NCBI RefSeq assembly: GCF_000423245.1
Contig: NZ_AUHP01000012.1
Location: forward strand, 62,001 to 126,000
Source of the DNA: Ligilactobacillus ceti DSM 22408
GTDB taxonomy: Bacteria; Bacillota; Bacilli; Lactobacillales; Lactobacillaceae
Length of the DNA: 64,000 nucleotides
Direction: 5' to 3'
Each line of letters opens with the position of its first letter. Position 1 is the first letter of the stretch. Positions 1-9,028 of the stretch are shown here, one piece after another. A model generated the notes under the pieces. It was not told where the DNA came from and made no database searches. It saw nothing but the letters and a program-made list of their open reading frames with translations. A program made the translations under genes and the position numbers.

Positions 1-542
1 AACGTTTTAAAAACAATCTCTGTTAAAGCTTCATCATCACGATCACTAGCAAAATTTAAAGTTAAAGCTTCAAACTCCTGATCATTTTGTGCATAATAAC
101 TTTCACGAACTTCTTCCCAAACTTTTTCACGTAATAATTGTTGTTCCATCGAATCAGTAATCATACGAAAATTAGGATCTAAATCAATAACATAATAATA
201 ACGTTTAATTAAATATGAACAAAAAGAATCAATAGTACTAATATTAGCAACATTCAAAGCTAGCAATTGTTCTTGATAATAACGTTTTTGATTTTGATCA
301 TTAGTCAACTTCAATTCTTGCCGCAACTCGGCTTGAATTCTTTCTTTCATTTCTCGGGCAGCTGCATCTGTAAAAGTTACAACTAATAAATCATTTAAAC
401 TAATCCCACTTTTAATTTTTTCAATTACACGTTGTACCAAAACACGTGTTTTTCCAGAACCAGCTGAAGCTGCAACTAAAATATTTTTCCCACTATCATA
501 CACAGCTTGTTCTTGTGCTGGTGTTAAAGTGATTTTCGCCAT
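1..542 (-). CDS. addA: ATP-dependent helicase/nuclease subunit A (RexA/AddA), N-terminal part
   Basis: Only the first ~180 codons are inside the window; the rest continues left of base 1. The start of the protein reads MAKITLTPAQEQAV, followed by a Walker A motif (AASAGSGKT, near residues 24-32) and a helicase motif Ia-like VVTFTDAAAREMK stretch, typical of the UvrD-like helicase domain of AddA/RexA. AddA is the 3'-5' helicase and one nuclease of the heterodimer that resects double-strand breaks for RecA loading. Its ATG (540-542) overlaps the TAA stop of addB by one base (TAATG), and the Shine-Dalgarno GGAGG is encoded in the Glu-rich tail of addB, so the two are translationally coupled. Confidence 0.95.
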   Translation of the reverse strand, partial: MAKITLTPAQEQAVYDSGKNILVAASAGSGKTRVLVQRVIEKIKSGISLNDLLVVTFTDAAAREMKERIQAELRQELKLTNDQNQKRYYQEQLLALNVANISTIDSFCSYLIKRYYYVIDLDPNFRMITDSMEQQLLREKVWEEVRESYYAQNDQEFEALTLNFASDRDDEALTEIVFKT

Positions 543-3500
543 TATTCTCCCTCCTCTTGCTCGACTGAAATTGCTTTTAAAATTTCCGACTTAGCTAACT
601 TTTCAACATCACGATAGTGATTATCAGGTAGCAATTCATCAAATTGCATAATTGCTTTATATTCAGAATATTGCAAAGCTGTTTCTTGATCAGAATAGCG
701 AATTGGATTCAAAGCATTTTCACCGGCAAAAATCGCTTCCCCAGCTGCTTTAATTAATTGTTCATTATGATATAGCAATAATTCTAATTCTTCTTGAGTA
801 ATTAAATTGGTTAAATTTTTATTGTATTGATCTTTTTTAGTTAAACCAACTTGATAAATATCAGAACTCGCTCCCGGCTCTAATTGATCATCTAAATTAG
901 CTAAAAGTTCCCGATCATCCAGTAAAATCCCTTTTAATTTATGTTCTTTAAATAAAATTTGTGCCGCTTGGCTTAAATCACCTTTCAAATCTTTATAATT
1001 TAAAACAGGATCGACAATCTGCATATATAATGCTCCAGCCGGTAAAATTTCCTTCTTGGTTGCTGGCTGTTTAATTAATTTATTAGCATTATTCAATAAA
1101 GCTTGTAAATAAGTTAACATCTGCATACTTGTGCCATAATAAGCTTTTAAATATTCAAATTTTTTAGCACTCGATTTATAATCTACTAAGCCAATATATG
1201 TTTTATCCGGTAAACTAATTTGATCAACCCGGTCAATAATTCCCCGAACTGCAATTTTATTTTTCGAACCAATAGGATACACTAACGGAGCTAATCCTTC
1301 TTTGCTGCCGTGATGTCCAAATAAAACTTCTGTTCCAATAGTTTTTAAATTTTTAGAAACTTGCCGTTGGCGGTGCATTACCCAACCCATATGTTGAATG
1401 GTTGCTTGTAATTGCCGACTAATAAATTTCATACGCGCTGTAGATTGTAAAATTTGGAATTGTGGTTCTTGTAAAATCTCAGTCATAACTTGATTCAAAT
1501 ATTGTAAATATTCTTTTTCAGTAACATTTTTAATATCTTGATTACTTTGGGCTAATTTATTAAATAATTGTTCAAATGCTAAATGGAATAACGATCCTTT
1601 ATCGGCATTCGTAAGTTCAAATACATCTCGCTCTTGCAACTTCAAACCATATTTCAAAAAATAAGCATATTGATTATTATAAAATTCTTCTAATTTCGAA
1701 ATTGACGTATTCAACGTATCACCATATAACAACTTAACACTCGTCTCTGTTAAAGGTTCGGGTTGATTAGTATATTGTAAACTAGCTAATAATTTATTCA
1801 TTAAATCAGCTTCTGCAGGAGTCGCGTCAGCTTGTAATTGTGCATAGACATATTGCCAAATAATCGGTAACGGCAAACCTTGTTCTTGATAATCACGCAT
1901 TGTCTGAATTAAATTACTTAATGTAGTTCTTTTCGTAGTAATTAATGTTCTAACATCACCAGCTTCTTGGATTTCTTGCGACACAATTTTAATATCAATT
2001 CCAAAGAAATTGGTAATCCGTTTTAAATAAGGCGATATTTGTAAACTTTTCTCTTGATCATCATGTAAAGGATATGTCATAACCAATTCTTGTGTACTAC
2101 TCATAAAAGCTTGATAAGCTACAAAACTTTCATTCGCCATTCTTTCAGCTGTACCTTCGGCTAATTGTTGGTCTGGCGCTAAATTAGGCATTAAAATATC
2201 TTTTTCTTGATCAGTTAACAATTGTTCACTTTGTTGCATACCAGGTAAAACTGTATCCACAGCCCCAATTAAAAAAGTAATTTTACGATCGTTTAATTGT
2301 GTAGTACGCATTTCTGTCACTAAAACTTCATCTAAAGTTGAAGGAACTTGACTATAAGTGGCACTTTCAAAACCAGCATTCAATAAATCTAAAAAGTCTT
2401 CCGGAATAAATGGTAAAGTTCCTAAGTTTTCAACATATTCATCTAATAAATTACAAAATACTTGCCAAACTTCTTCAACTTGTTTAGAAGCTTGCACTTC
2501 ACCACTTTCTAGTGCTTGTTGTCGCCAACTACTCAATCTTTGTGGCACTTCTTCTTGTTGTAAAAATTCCATTAAAATTTGTGCTGCTTCTTTTCCGTTT
2601 TGAGCTTTTTTCAATTTAAGATAGAACGGTGGCAAAGTGTTTTTGACGTAATTTTTAATTACGTTAATTTTTTCTGCCATTTTAATTTCTTTGTCTTTTA
2701 ACTCTTGATCATCTTGTGAATTAAATCGATAATACAACCAATCTTCATCACTCGTCCAAGCGTGTTGTCCTTGTAATCCGAATTTCAAAATAGTATTTTC
2801 GGCTAAATCTAAATATTCCCGATACGTGGCCACCGCATAACGTTCATCATAAGGGCTTTTAGGAATTAATAGTTCTGTTTTCAATAGTCGCATCACATCG
2901 ACATATCGATAATTTGTTAAAGGAATTGTTAGTAATGCTTGTAATAACTCAACTAAAGGATGATCTGACATGCGTTTTTTTAAATCCATAAAATGCGGAA
3001 TTTCATATTTTTGCAAAACAGGATCTAAAATATTTTGATATAACTCAATTTTAGGAGTTAAAATCATAAAATCTTGATAATGGTACCCTTGAATAGTAAC
3101 TAATTCTTTAATTTTAGCCGCTACAAATTCCAGCTCTTGTAAGCGAGAATCAACTTGATAAATTGCTAACTTCTTATTTGGTTGTTTGATTTGTTGTAAT
3201 GACAACCCATTAATCGAATTAATCCAATATTCTTCTAACGCTAATAAATTAGGTGTTTTAAAACGTTTTTGTGTTACTTGATAATTAGTGATTTTTTGAC
3301 CATAACGTTTGGCCGCTTGTGTTAATTGCCAATAAGTTTTCCCTGTAACATAAAACAAATCATTCGGTTGCGGCATTTCCTTAATCCAAGGTTTATCCAA
3401 AACTAAAGAAACTTTGACATGCGCTCCTTGTTCTAACAAGACGTGAATTAATTTCATTTCTTGCGCGGTAAAATTGGTCATTTGATCTAAAATAAAATAA

Positions 3501-4126
3501 TAATCATGCAAATCTTGTTGTTTTAAATAACTCGTTAATAACTGTAAAATATCATTATTATCAAGGTATTTATTAAAAATAAACTTTTCAAATTCACGAT
3601 ATACAAGTTGCAAATCTTTTAACTTTGCTTTTAAAATTTGTTCTTTAGCACTGCCGGTTTCCGGTATTTGCTGTTCTAAAACTTGTAACGCTTGACTATC
3701 AACATTACCATCTTTTAATTCCAACATTTGTGTCACAAGTTTTTCCACAAACCCAGCTTGATTCTTCTCACCTTTAAAGATTGTTAATTCATCATGATGA
3801 TCACGCAAAATTCTTTGTACAATCATTTGCAAACCCGCTTGACTAATTCTTGGTAAATAATATGCCGGTTCATTTTTCAAAAAATACCAAGCTAATCGGG
3901 TTAAAGAATAAATTTGAACTTGATTAGCTGCAAAAATTTCATGTGTAGGTTGGTCAATTTTACGTAACTCATCTAAAACTTTAACTTCAGCTCCAAATTT
4001 AATATGATCCGGTACAATATAGAAAAACTGACTATTTGGCTTTTCTTGCATTAAAGTATGTAATTGATTTCTTAATTCAGCTTGATGATCACAGCTAGCA
4101 GTTCCTAAGATAAAATCTAAAGCCAT
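542..4126 (-). CDS. addB: ATP-dependent deoxyribonuclease subunit B (RexB / AddB type 2)
   Basis: This 1194-residue protein is the partner of AddA in the RecBCD-like recombination nuclease. The C-terminal nuclease core is visible as GIIDRVDQI ... LVDYKSS (the GxIDRxD/DYKSS motif of the RecB-family nuclease). The N-terminus (MALDFILGTASCDHQ) has no GxxGxGKT Walker A, as in the RexB/AddB type 2 class. The cysteines that hold the 4Fe-4S cluster in Bacillus AddB are absent: SKLEEFYNNQYAYF stands where a Cys is expected, and the C-terminal end has no Cys cluster. It is the first gene of an addB-addA operon; AAAGGGG lies 11 bases before the ATG. Confidence 0.95.
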   Translation of the reverse strand: MALDFILGTASCDHQAELRNQLHTLMQEKPNSQFFYIVPDHIKFGAEVKVLDELRKIDQPTHEIFAANQVQIYSLTRLAWYFLKNEPAYYLPRISQAGLQMIVQRILRDHHDELTIFKGEKNQAGFVEKLVTQMLELKDGNVDSQALQVLEQQIPETGSAKEQILKAKLKDLQLVYREFEKFIFNKYLDNNDILQLLTSYLKQQDLHDYYFILDQMTNFTAQEMKLIHVLLEQGAHVKVSLVLDKPWIKEMPQPNDLFYVTGKTYWQLTQAAKRYGQKITNYQVTQKRFKTPNLLALEEYWINSINGLSLQQIKQPNKKLAIYQVDSRLQELEFVAAKIKELVTIQGYHYQDFMILTPKIELYQNILDPVLQKYEIPHFMDLKKRMSDHPLVELLQALLTIPLTNYRYVDVMRLLKTELLIPKSPYDERYAVATYREYLDLAENTILKFGLQGQHAWTSDEDWLYYRFNSQDDQELKDKEIKMAEKINVIKNYVKNTLPPFYLKLKKAQNGKEAAQILMEFLQQEEVPQRLSSWRQQALESGEVQASKQVEEVWQVFCNLLDEYVENLGTLPFIPEDFLDLLNAGFESATYSQVPSTLDEVLVTEMRTTQLNDRKITFLIGAVDTVLPGMQQSEQLLTDQEKDILMPNLAPDQQLAEGTAERMANESFVAYQAFMSSTQELVMTYPLHDDQEKSLQISPYLKRITNFFGIDIKIVSQEIQEAGDVRTLITTKRTTLSNLIQTMRDYQEQGLPLPIIWQYVYAQLQADATPAEADLMNKLLASLQYTNQPEPLTETSVKLLYGDTLNTSISKLEEFYNNQYAYFLKYGLKLQERDVFELTNADKGSLFHLAFEQLFNKLAQSNQDIKNVTEKEYLQYLNQVMTEILQEPQFQILQSTARMKFISRQLQATIQHMGWVMHRQRQVSKNLKTIGTEVLFGHHGSKEGLAPLVYPIGSKNKIAVRGIIDRVDQISLPDKTYIGLVDYKSSAKKFEYLKAYYGTSMQMLTYLQALLNNANKLIKQPATKKEILPAGALYMQIVDPVLNYKDLKGDLSQAAQILFKEHKLKGILLDDRELLANLDDQLEPGASSDIYQVGLTKKDQYNKNLTNLITQEELELLLYHNEQLIKAAGEAIFAGENALNPIRYSDQETALQYSEYKAIMQFDELLPDNHYRDVEKLAKSEILKAISVEQEEGE

Positions 4127-4158
4127 AATATATATATCCCCTTTGTTTCATTTCCTTC

Positions 4159-4167
4159 ATTTTACCA
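4159..4167 (-). promoter_or_regulatory. Extended -10 promoter element for addBA
   Basis: The minus strand reads TGGTAAAAT, a TGnTAAAAT extended -10, about 30 bases upstream of the addB ATG and downstream of the pepC terminator. No convincing -35 is seen. Confidence 0.45.
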
Positions 4168-4180
4168 CGCTTTGAACTAA

Positions 4181-4216
4181 AAAAATAACAGCTCAGATCT
4201 TCATCTGAGCTGTTAT
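4181..4216 (-). terminator. Rho-independent terminator of pepC
   Basis: An 11-bp inverted repeat (AACAGCTCAGA, 4187-4197, against 4204-4214) is followed on the minus strand by ATTTTTTT. It lies directly after the pepC stop codon. Confidence 0.9.
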
Positions 4217-4229
4217 ATACTGAATCAAA

Positions 4230-5552
4230 TTAACGTAAAGAATCCCATGGTTCTAATTCAATCGCTGTTGCAGTTTCCCAAAGTTGAACTTGTTCAGCTG
4301 ATAAATATTTCTTATTAATAATTACTTCATACATATATTTATCAAACCATTCATCGGACATAATAAAGTAGCCTTTTTCACCAATCTTATCACTCCAACT
4401 GTTTTCAACTTTCCATTTAGTTGTTTGACCATTAATTTCATCAACACCCGTAAATGTCATAGCATGTGATACTTCAGCTTCACCTGTAAGTAGGCGATCT
4501 TTTTTCGAAAATTCTAAATCCAAACCAAATAATTCATCTTGTTTAAAGTATTCACTAGCTAAAATACCTTGTTTACGATCCATATCTTTCGCAACATCAC
4601 AAGCAAACCAAACTGTTTCACCAGCTTTTAATTGCGCAACCGTAGCATCTTTTAACGCTTGTGTTGTTGAAATTAAAAAGCGGTTCTTTTGTCCTTCTGG
4701 AATATAATCTTGACTTGGAAGACCGTAAACTTTACCTAATTCATGATCAGGTGCATCAGTTAAACAAACATAATCTTTTAAATCTACACCAACATATTTA
4801 TCATAAAATTCTTTTGGTGTTAAATCTTGATCAATATGATAATTTTTATCATCATCACGATATTCAAAATCAAATTTTACAGGTGGTTGACCAAAGGCAA
4901 AAACTAACATGCGATAAATTTCAGTCATCATCTCATCTTTTTTAGCTGCTACTTCTTGAGCATCAATACCATATTTCTCTACTAATTCACGTAAAACTAA
5001 AGCATCTTTCTTTAATTTTAAGTTTAATGTCGCATTTAAACCTTCTGTATTATTACTATTGAAAGTTTCTGGCATGACATCTTGTGGTACAAGACCATAT
5101 TTAGGTATTAAAGCTGCTGCATTAGCCCATTGACCACCATCATTATTTCCCCAATGAAGAATATCTTGTACATAACGATCTTTCAAAGGACGATCCGCTG
5201 TTTTAATAATATTATTATAAAATTGATTACTCTTTTCTAAACGATCATAAAATGAAACATAATTTTGTGAGAACTGGAAATTTTTCACTTTATATTTTTT
5301 AGCAAAATCATGACGTAAAGTATTTAAAGTAGCAAAAATCCAACAACGTCCACTCTTTTGTTGATAGGTTACATCACCAGTTTCAATTTCCACTGAATAT
5401 GTCCGGTTTAATTTACGTTTAGCATCATGGTTTTCACTTGCTTCAATCACACCATTTTTTTGTGTAGCACGTGCTAAAGGATTAGCAGCTGGATATGTTG
5501 TATATTGTTCACGATAATAAGCTAATTTTTGTGGATCAATTAAATTTGTCAT
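4230..5552 (-). CDS. pepC: Aminopeptidase C (C1B cysteine peptidase, bleomycin-hydrolase family)
   Basis: PepC is a cytoplasmic thiol aminopeptidase that finishes the breakdown of imported peptides in lactic acid bacteria. The 440 residues match the usual family length. The papain-like triad is visible: Cys70 in QQKSGRCWIFA, the His in SHAMTFTGVD near residue 370, and the Asn in KVENSWSDKIGEKGYF near residue 390. A GAAGG Shine-Dalgarno lies 7 bases before the ATG. The gene is monocistronic, with its own terminator. Confidence 0.95.
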   Translation of the reverse strand: MTNLIDPQKLAYYREQYTTYPAANPLARATQKNGVIEASENHDAKRKLNRTYSVEIETGDVTYQQKSGRCWIFATLNTLRHDFAKKYKVKNFQFSQNYVSFYDRLEKSNQFYNNIIKTADRPLKDRYVQDILHWGNNDGGQWANAAALIPKYGLVPQDVMPETFNSNNTEGLNATLNLKLKKDALVLRELVEKYGIDAQEVAAKKDEMMTEIYRMLVFAFGQPPVKFDFEYRDDDKNYHIDQDLTPKEFYDKYVGVDLKDYVCLTDAPDHELGKVYGLPSQDYIPEGQKNRFLISTTQALKDATVAQLKAGETVWFACDVAKDMDRKQGILASEYFKQDELFGLDLEFSKKDRLLTGEAEVSHAMTFTGVDEINGQTTKWKVENSWSDKIGEKGYFIMSDEWFDKYMYEVIINKKYLSAEQVQLWETATAIELEPWDSLR

Positions 5553-5584
5553 GCAAGAACCTTCTTTCTGAATATATTAAATCT

Positions 5585-5593
5585 ATCTTAGCA
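5585..5593 (-). promoter_or_regulatory. Extended -10 element for pepC
   Basis: The minus strand reads TGCTAAGAT (extended -10) about 33 bases upstream of the pepC ATG, just after the prs terminator. The -35 is not clear. Confidence 0.4.
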
Positions 5594-5600
5594 TATTTTA

Positions 5601-5656
5601 ATCAAAAAAACACACTAACGTCGCTAACAAAAATTGCTAGAAACGTTAGTGTGTTA
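5601..5656 (-). terminator. Rho-independent terminator of prs
   Basis: Inverted repeat AACACACTAACGT (5609-5621) pairs with 5643-5655 and is followed by TTTTTTT on the minus strand. Confidence 0.88.
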
Positions 5657-5663
5657 CTTGTTT

Positions 5664-6629
5664 TTAAATATCTGAACTCTTATCAAATAATTCATTAACT
5701 GAATGATTATTATAAATAAGTGAGATTGCTTCACCTAATACTTCAGCTACTGAAATAGTTGTTAATTTATCAAATTTCTTTTCTTCTGGAAGACTAATTG
5801 TATCTGTTACCACAACTTCACAAAAATCAGATTTCTTCAAATCTTCAACTGAAGTTCCGGATAAGATAGCATGTGTTGCACAAGCATAAATGTCTGTTGC
5901 GCCAGCTTCTTTCAAAGTAGTTGCAGCAGTCATCATCCGATGTCCTGTATCAATCATATCGTCAACTACAATACAACGATATCCTTTAACATCACCAATT
6001 ACAGCATTGTATGTTTTACCATCAACATGACGTTCATCAATAATTGCAATCGGAGCTTTTAATAATTCAGCTAAATTACGGGCACCTTTTACACTACTAT
6101 GATCTGGTGCTACAACGACTACATCATGATCTAAGCCTTTTTCTTTGAAATATTTAGCTTGTTCAAAAATAGCAAAAATATGATCAACAGGAATATTAAA
6201 GAACCCTTGTAATTGCGCAGCATGTAAGTCCATCGCAATCACACGATCTACTCCAGCCATTTCGATTAAGTTTGCAATTAATTTAGCAGTAATTGGTTCT
6301 CTTGAACGCGTCTTACGATCTGCACGTGCATAACCATAGTAAGGAATAACAACATTAATTGTACCCGCACTAGAACGACGTAAAGCATCAATCATAACCA
6401 TCAATTCCATAAAATTCTCATTAATTGGATCAGCGATTGATTGAATAACGTAAACATCATCACCACGAATACTTTCATTAACTTTAATTTGGATTTCACC
6501 ATCACTAAAGTGTTTAATTGAAGCGTCACACAATTCAACATTCATATAATCAGCAATTTTAGCTGCTAATTCACGATTTGAATTTAAAGTAAATAACTTA
6601 ATACCTGTTGTTTCTTGCTTGCGTTCCAT
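5664..6629 (-). CDS. prs: Ribose-phosphate pyrophosphokinase (PRPP synthase)
   Basis: It makes PRPP from ribose 5-phosphate and ATP, feeding purine, pyrimidine, His, Trp and NAD synthesis. Visible class I Prs features are the flexible-loop segment YYGYARADRKTRSREPI, DLHAAQLQGFF, and the PRPP-binding loop VVDDMIDTGH. The start is placed at the second ATG (MERKQETTG, 321 residues): an ATG four codons upstream lies inside the Shine-Dalgarno GGAGG, which is 5 bases from the chosen start. The gene has its own promoter, a ~130-nt leader and a terminator. Confidence 0.96.
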   Translation of the reverse strand: MERKQETTGIKLFTLNSNRELAAKIADYMNVELCDASIKHFSDGEIQIKVNESIRGDDVYVIQSIADPINENFMELMVMIDALRRSSAGTINVVIPYYGYARADRKTRSREPITAKLIANLIEMAGVDRVIAMDLHAAQLQGFFNIPVDHIFAIFEQAKYFKEKGLDHDVVVVAPDHSSVKGARNLAELLKAPIAIIDERHVDGKTYNAVIGDVKGYRCIVVDDMIDTGHRMMTAATTLKEAGATDIYACATHAILSGTSVEDLKKSDFCEVVVTDTISLPEEKKFDKLTTISVAEVLGEAISLIYNNHSVNELFDKSSDI

Positions 6630-6757
6630 AATATCCTCCATTTGTCTTGTGTCAACTACTCAAAATGAGCGAAGCCTAAGCCTCTTTGTAATAAAATTAT
6701 TACCATTTAGTTCGCAAGTTGCTAAACGAACCGACGTTAACCGTCATTAGTCTCTTT
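6630..6757 (-). other. Structured 5' leader of prs
   Basis: About 128 nt lie between the predicted transcription start and the prs ATG. It contains small stems: GACG/CGTC, GTTCG (6710-6714) facing CGAAC (6727-6731), GTAAT/ATTAC and CTCA/TGAG. The facing GTTCG/CGAAC pair resembles degenerate PurBox cores but sits downstream of the promoter. No known riboswitch was recognised. Confidence 0.35.
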
Positions 6758-6764
6758 GGCACTT

Positions 6765-6773
6765 ATTATAACA
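6765..6773 (-). promoter_or_regulatory. Extended -10 promoter of prs
   Basis: The minus strand reads TGTTATAAT, a consensus TGnTATAAT extended -10. The -35 region is poor, which is usual for extended -10 promoters. Confidence 0.65.
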
Positions 6774-6800
6774 TAAGAATTTAACTCTTTTGAGCAACAA

Positions 6801-6848
6801 TTAAAAAAAGGCTTAAATTATTTTCCAAGATAATTTAAGCCTTTTTTA
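6801..6848 (-). terminator. Rho-independent terminator of proBA
   Basis: An A-rich/T-rich stem-loop, AAAAGGCTTAAATTA paired with TAATTTAAGCCTTTT (6803-6847), lies against the proA stop. It has U-tracts on both strands. Confidence 0.85.
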
Positions 6849-8096
6849 TTATTCACGAATCTGACCTGATCCTTGAATTAAATATTTAGTTGTCGTCAAC
6901 TCACGTAACCCCATTGGTCCACGAGCATGCATTTTTTGCGTTGAAATTCCAATTTCGGCACCAAAACCAAATTCAAAACCATCTGTAAAACGTGTGGATG
7001 CATTCACATAAACACATGCAGAATCAATTTGATTTAAAAACTTTTGACTATTTTGATAATCATTCGTAATAATCGCTTCCGAATGATGCGTACTATAACG
7101 ATTAATATGTTGAATAGCTTCATCAATATCACTCACAACTTTAATCGCTAAAATATAATCATTATATTCTGTTTCCCAATCTTCCGCTGTCGCTGGTTGA
7201 ACTTTACCGCCTAAAATTGCTTGAACTTTTTGATCACCACGTAATAACACATGTGATGAAGCCAATTCTTCTGCAATTTTTGGTAATAATTGTGTAGCAA
7301 TTTTTTCATTAATAATTAATTTTTCAGCTGAATTACATACCGATGGACGTTGACATTTTGCATTTTCAACAATTTTCACGGCCATTTTTTCATCTGCAGA
7401 TTCATCAATATAAACATGACAATTACCGGCACCAGTTTCAATGACCGGTACAGTAGCATTTTTAACCACAGCTTGAATTAATTTTTTACTACCACGAGGA
7501 ATCAACACACTTAAATAATCACTTAAACGCATAAATTCATTCGCTAGTTCATGTGATGTTTCCGAAATAATTTGAATAGCATCCGGATTAATCCCTGATT
7601 CTTTTAAAACATTTCTTAAAACTTCTGCTAAAACTAAGTTAGTTTGTAAGGCTTCTTTACCACCACGTAAAATAACTGTGTTTCCTGCTTTAAAACACAA
7701 TGCACTCGCATCAACCGTCACATTGGGACGAGCTTCATAAATCAAACCAATCACACCTAACGGAACTCTTTGTTGTGTGATTTTCAAACCTACATGGTTC
7801 ACCCACGCACGTTCGACATCTCCAATTGGATCAGCTAATTGGGCCACTTGTTGCAAACCATGTGCCATTCCCAAAATCCGTGATTCATCAATCAATAACC
7901 GATCTATAAATTTCGCCGGCATATCTTGGGCTTGCGCTAAATCAATTTGGTTAGCTGCCACAATCCGATGACTTTCTTCAATTAATTTTTGAGCCATTAA
8001 ATTTAAAATTTTATTCTTTTGATCAGTCGAAAGTTGGGCAATTTCCTGAGCAGCAACTTGCGATTTTTGACCCATTAATTCCAAATCTGTTTTCAT
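6849..8096 (-). CDS. proA: Gamma-glutamyl phosphate reductase
   Basis: ProA reduces gamma-glutamyl phosphate to glutamate 5-semialdehyde with NADPH, the second step of proline synthesis. The 415 residues match the family. Visible features are the aldehyde-dehydrogenase-fold segment GLIYEARPNVTVDA, the substrate/cofactor segment VILRGGKEA, and the catalytic Cys in KCQRPSVCNSAEK. AAGGGG lies 8 bases before the ATG. It follows proB by 12 bases and ends at a terminator. Confidence 0.97.
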   Translation of the reverse strand: MKTDLELMGQKSQVAAQEIAQLSTDQKNKILNLMAQKLIEESHRIVAANQIDLAQAQDMPAKFIDRLLIDESRILGMAHGLQQVAQLADPIGDVERAWVNHVGLKITQQRVPLGVIGLIYEARPNVTVDASALCFKAGNTVILRGGKEALQTNLVLAEVLRNVLKESGINPDAIQIISETSHELANEFMRLSDYLSVLIPRGSKKLIQAVVKNATVPVIETGAGNCHVYIDESADEKMAVKIVENAKCQRPSVCNSAEKLIINEKIATQLLPKIAEELASSHVLLRGDQKVQAILGGKVQPATAEDWETEYNDYILAIKVVSDIDEAIQHINRYSTHHSEAIITNDYQNSQKFLNQIDSACVYVNASTRFTDGFEFGFGAEIGISTQKMHARGPMGLRELTTTKYLIQGSGQIRE

Positions 8097-8108
8097 TTGA
8101 TTTTCCCC

Positions 8109-8915
8109 TTATTTTTTAGCGAACAATGTTCCAATCGCAGCATTGTTTAAAATTTTAAAAATAATTGATGGATTCGATCCATCCGCTAAAATCATTTTTT
8201 TATTCGCCGCTAACATCATTTCAGCAGCTTTTAATTTTGTAGTCATTCCACCTGTACCTAAATTCGTTCCACTACCTTCAGCAGCTTGGTAAGTTTGCTC
8301 ATTAATTTCATTAATTTCAGTAATTAATTGTGCATCACTATATTTTTGCGGATTTTTATTATAAAACCCTGCAATATCTGACAACATAACTAATAAATCA
8401 GCATTAATTGCTGTTGCCACAATCGCTGACAATTGATCATTATCACCAAACTTCGTAATATGATCTAATTCAGCTACCGCCACCGTATCATTTTCATTAA
8501 CAATTGGAATAACTCCCCACGAAAGTAAAGTATCAAAAGTATTTAAGACATTTGCTCGACTATGAGGATAATCTAAAACATCATGTGTTAATAAAACTTG
8601 ACTAATTTTTTGTCCATATAAAGAAAAACGTTGTTGATAAACAGCCATCAATTGACTTTGTCCAATAGCTGCCAATGCTTGTTGTTCTGGGATTGATTGG
8701 GGTCGTTGTGTCAAGCGAAGTTGGCCCATCCCTACGCCGATCGCGCCGGATGATACTAAAACAATTTCTTTTCCTTCATTAACTAATCCACTTAATGTAT
8801 AACTAAGTTGATCAATCGCTTGTAAATTAAACAAACCATTCGCATGTGTTAGCGAACTTGTTCCAACTTTCACAACAATTCGTTTAGCTTGTTGTAAATT
8901 TCTTTCCAATCCCAT
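8109..8915 (-). CDS. proB: Glutamate 5-kinase (short form, no PUA domain)
   Basis: ProB phosphorylates glutamate on its gamma-carboxylate, the committed step of proline synthesis. The amino-acid-kinase fold is clear: RIVVKVGTSSLT at the N-terminus, VSSGAIGVG, NENDTVA, FGDNDQLSA, and GTGGMTTKLKAA. The protein ends at residue 268, so it lacks the C-terminal PUA domain of E. coli ProB. The start is set at ATG 8913-8915 because GAGG lies 6 bases upstream; an in-frame GTG 18 bases upstream would put that motif inside the ORF. It is first in the proBA operon. Confidence 0.95.
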   Translation of the reverse strand: MGLERNLQQAKRIVVKVGTSSLTHANGLFNLQAIDQLSYTLSGLVNEGKEIVLVSSGAIGVGMGQLRLTQRPQSIPEQQALAAIGQSQLMAVYQQRFSLYGQKISQVLLTHDVLDYPHSRANVLNTFDTLLSWGVIPIVNENDTVAVAELDHITKFGDNDQLSAIVATAINADLLVMLSDIAGFYNKNPQKYSDAQLITEINEINEQTYQAAEGSGTNLGTGGMTTKLKAAEMMLAANKKMILADGSNPSIIFKILNNAAIGTLFAKK

Positions 8916-8980
8916 ATGGCACCTCAATTTCACTTTTTTATAATAGTGTTATTCTACAACCATCATTCGAATTTGAAAAG

Positions 8981-9028
8981 AAAAAAGAAGTGAATTATTG
9001 ATTATTTAAACCAATAATCCTCTTCTTT
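8981..9028 (-). terminator. Rho-independent terminator after the 143-residue membrane protein
   Basis: Stem AAAGAAGTGAATTATTG (8984-9000) pairs imperfectly with CAATAATCCTCTTCTTT (9012-9028), followed by T residues on the minus strand. It overlaps the stop codon of the gene. Confidence 0.75.
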
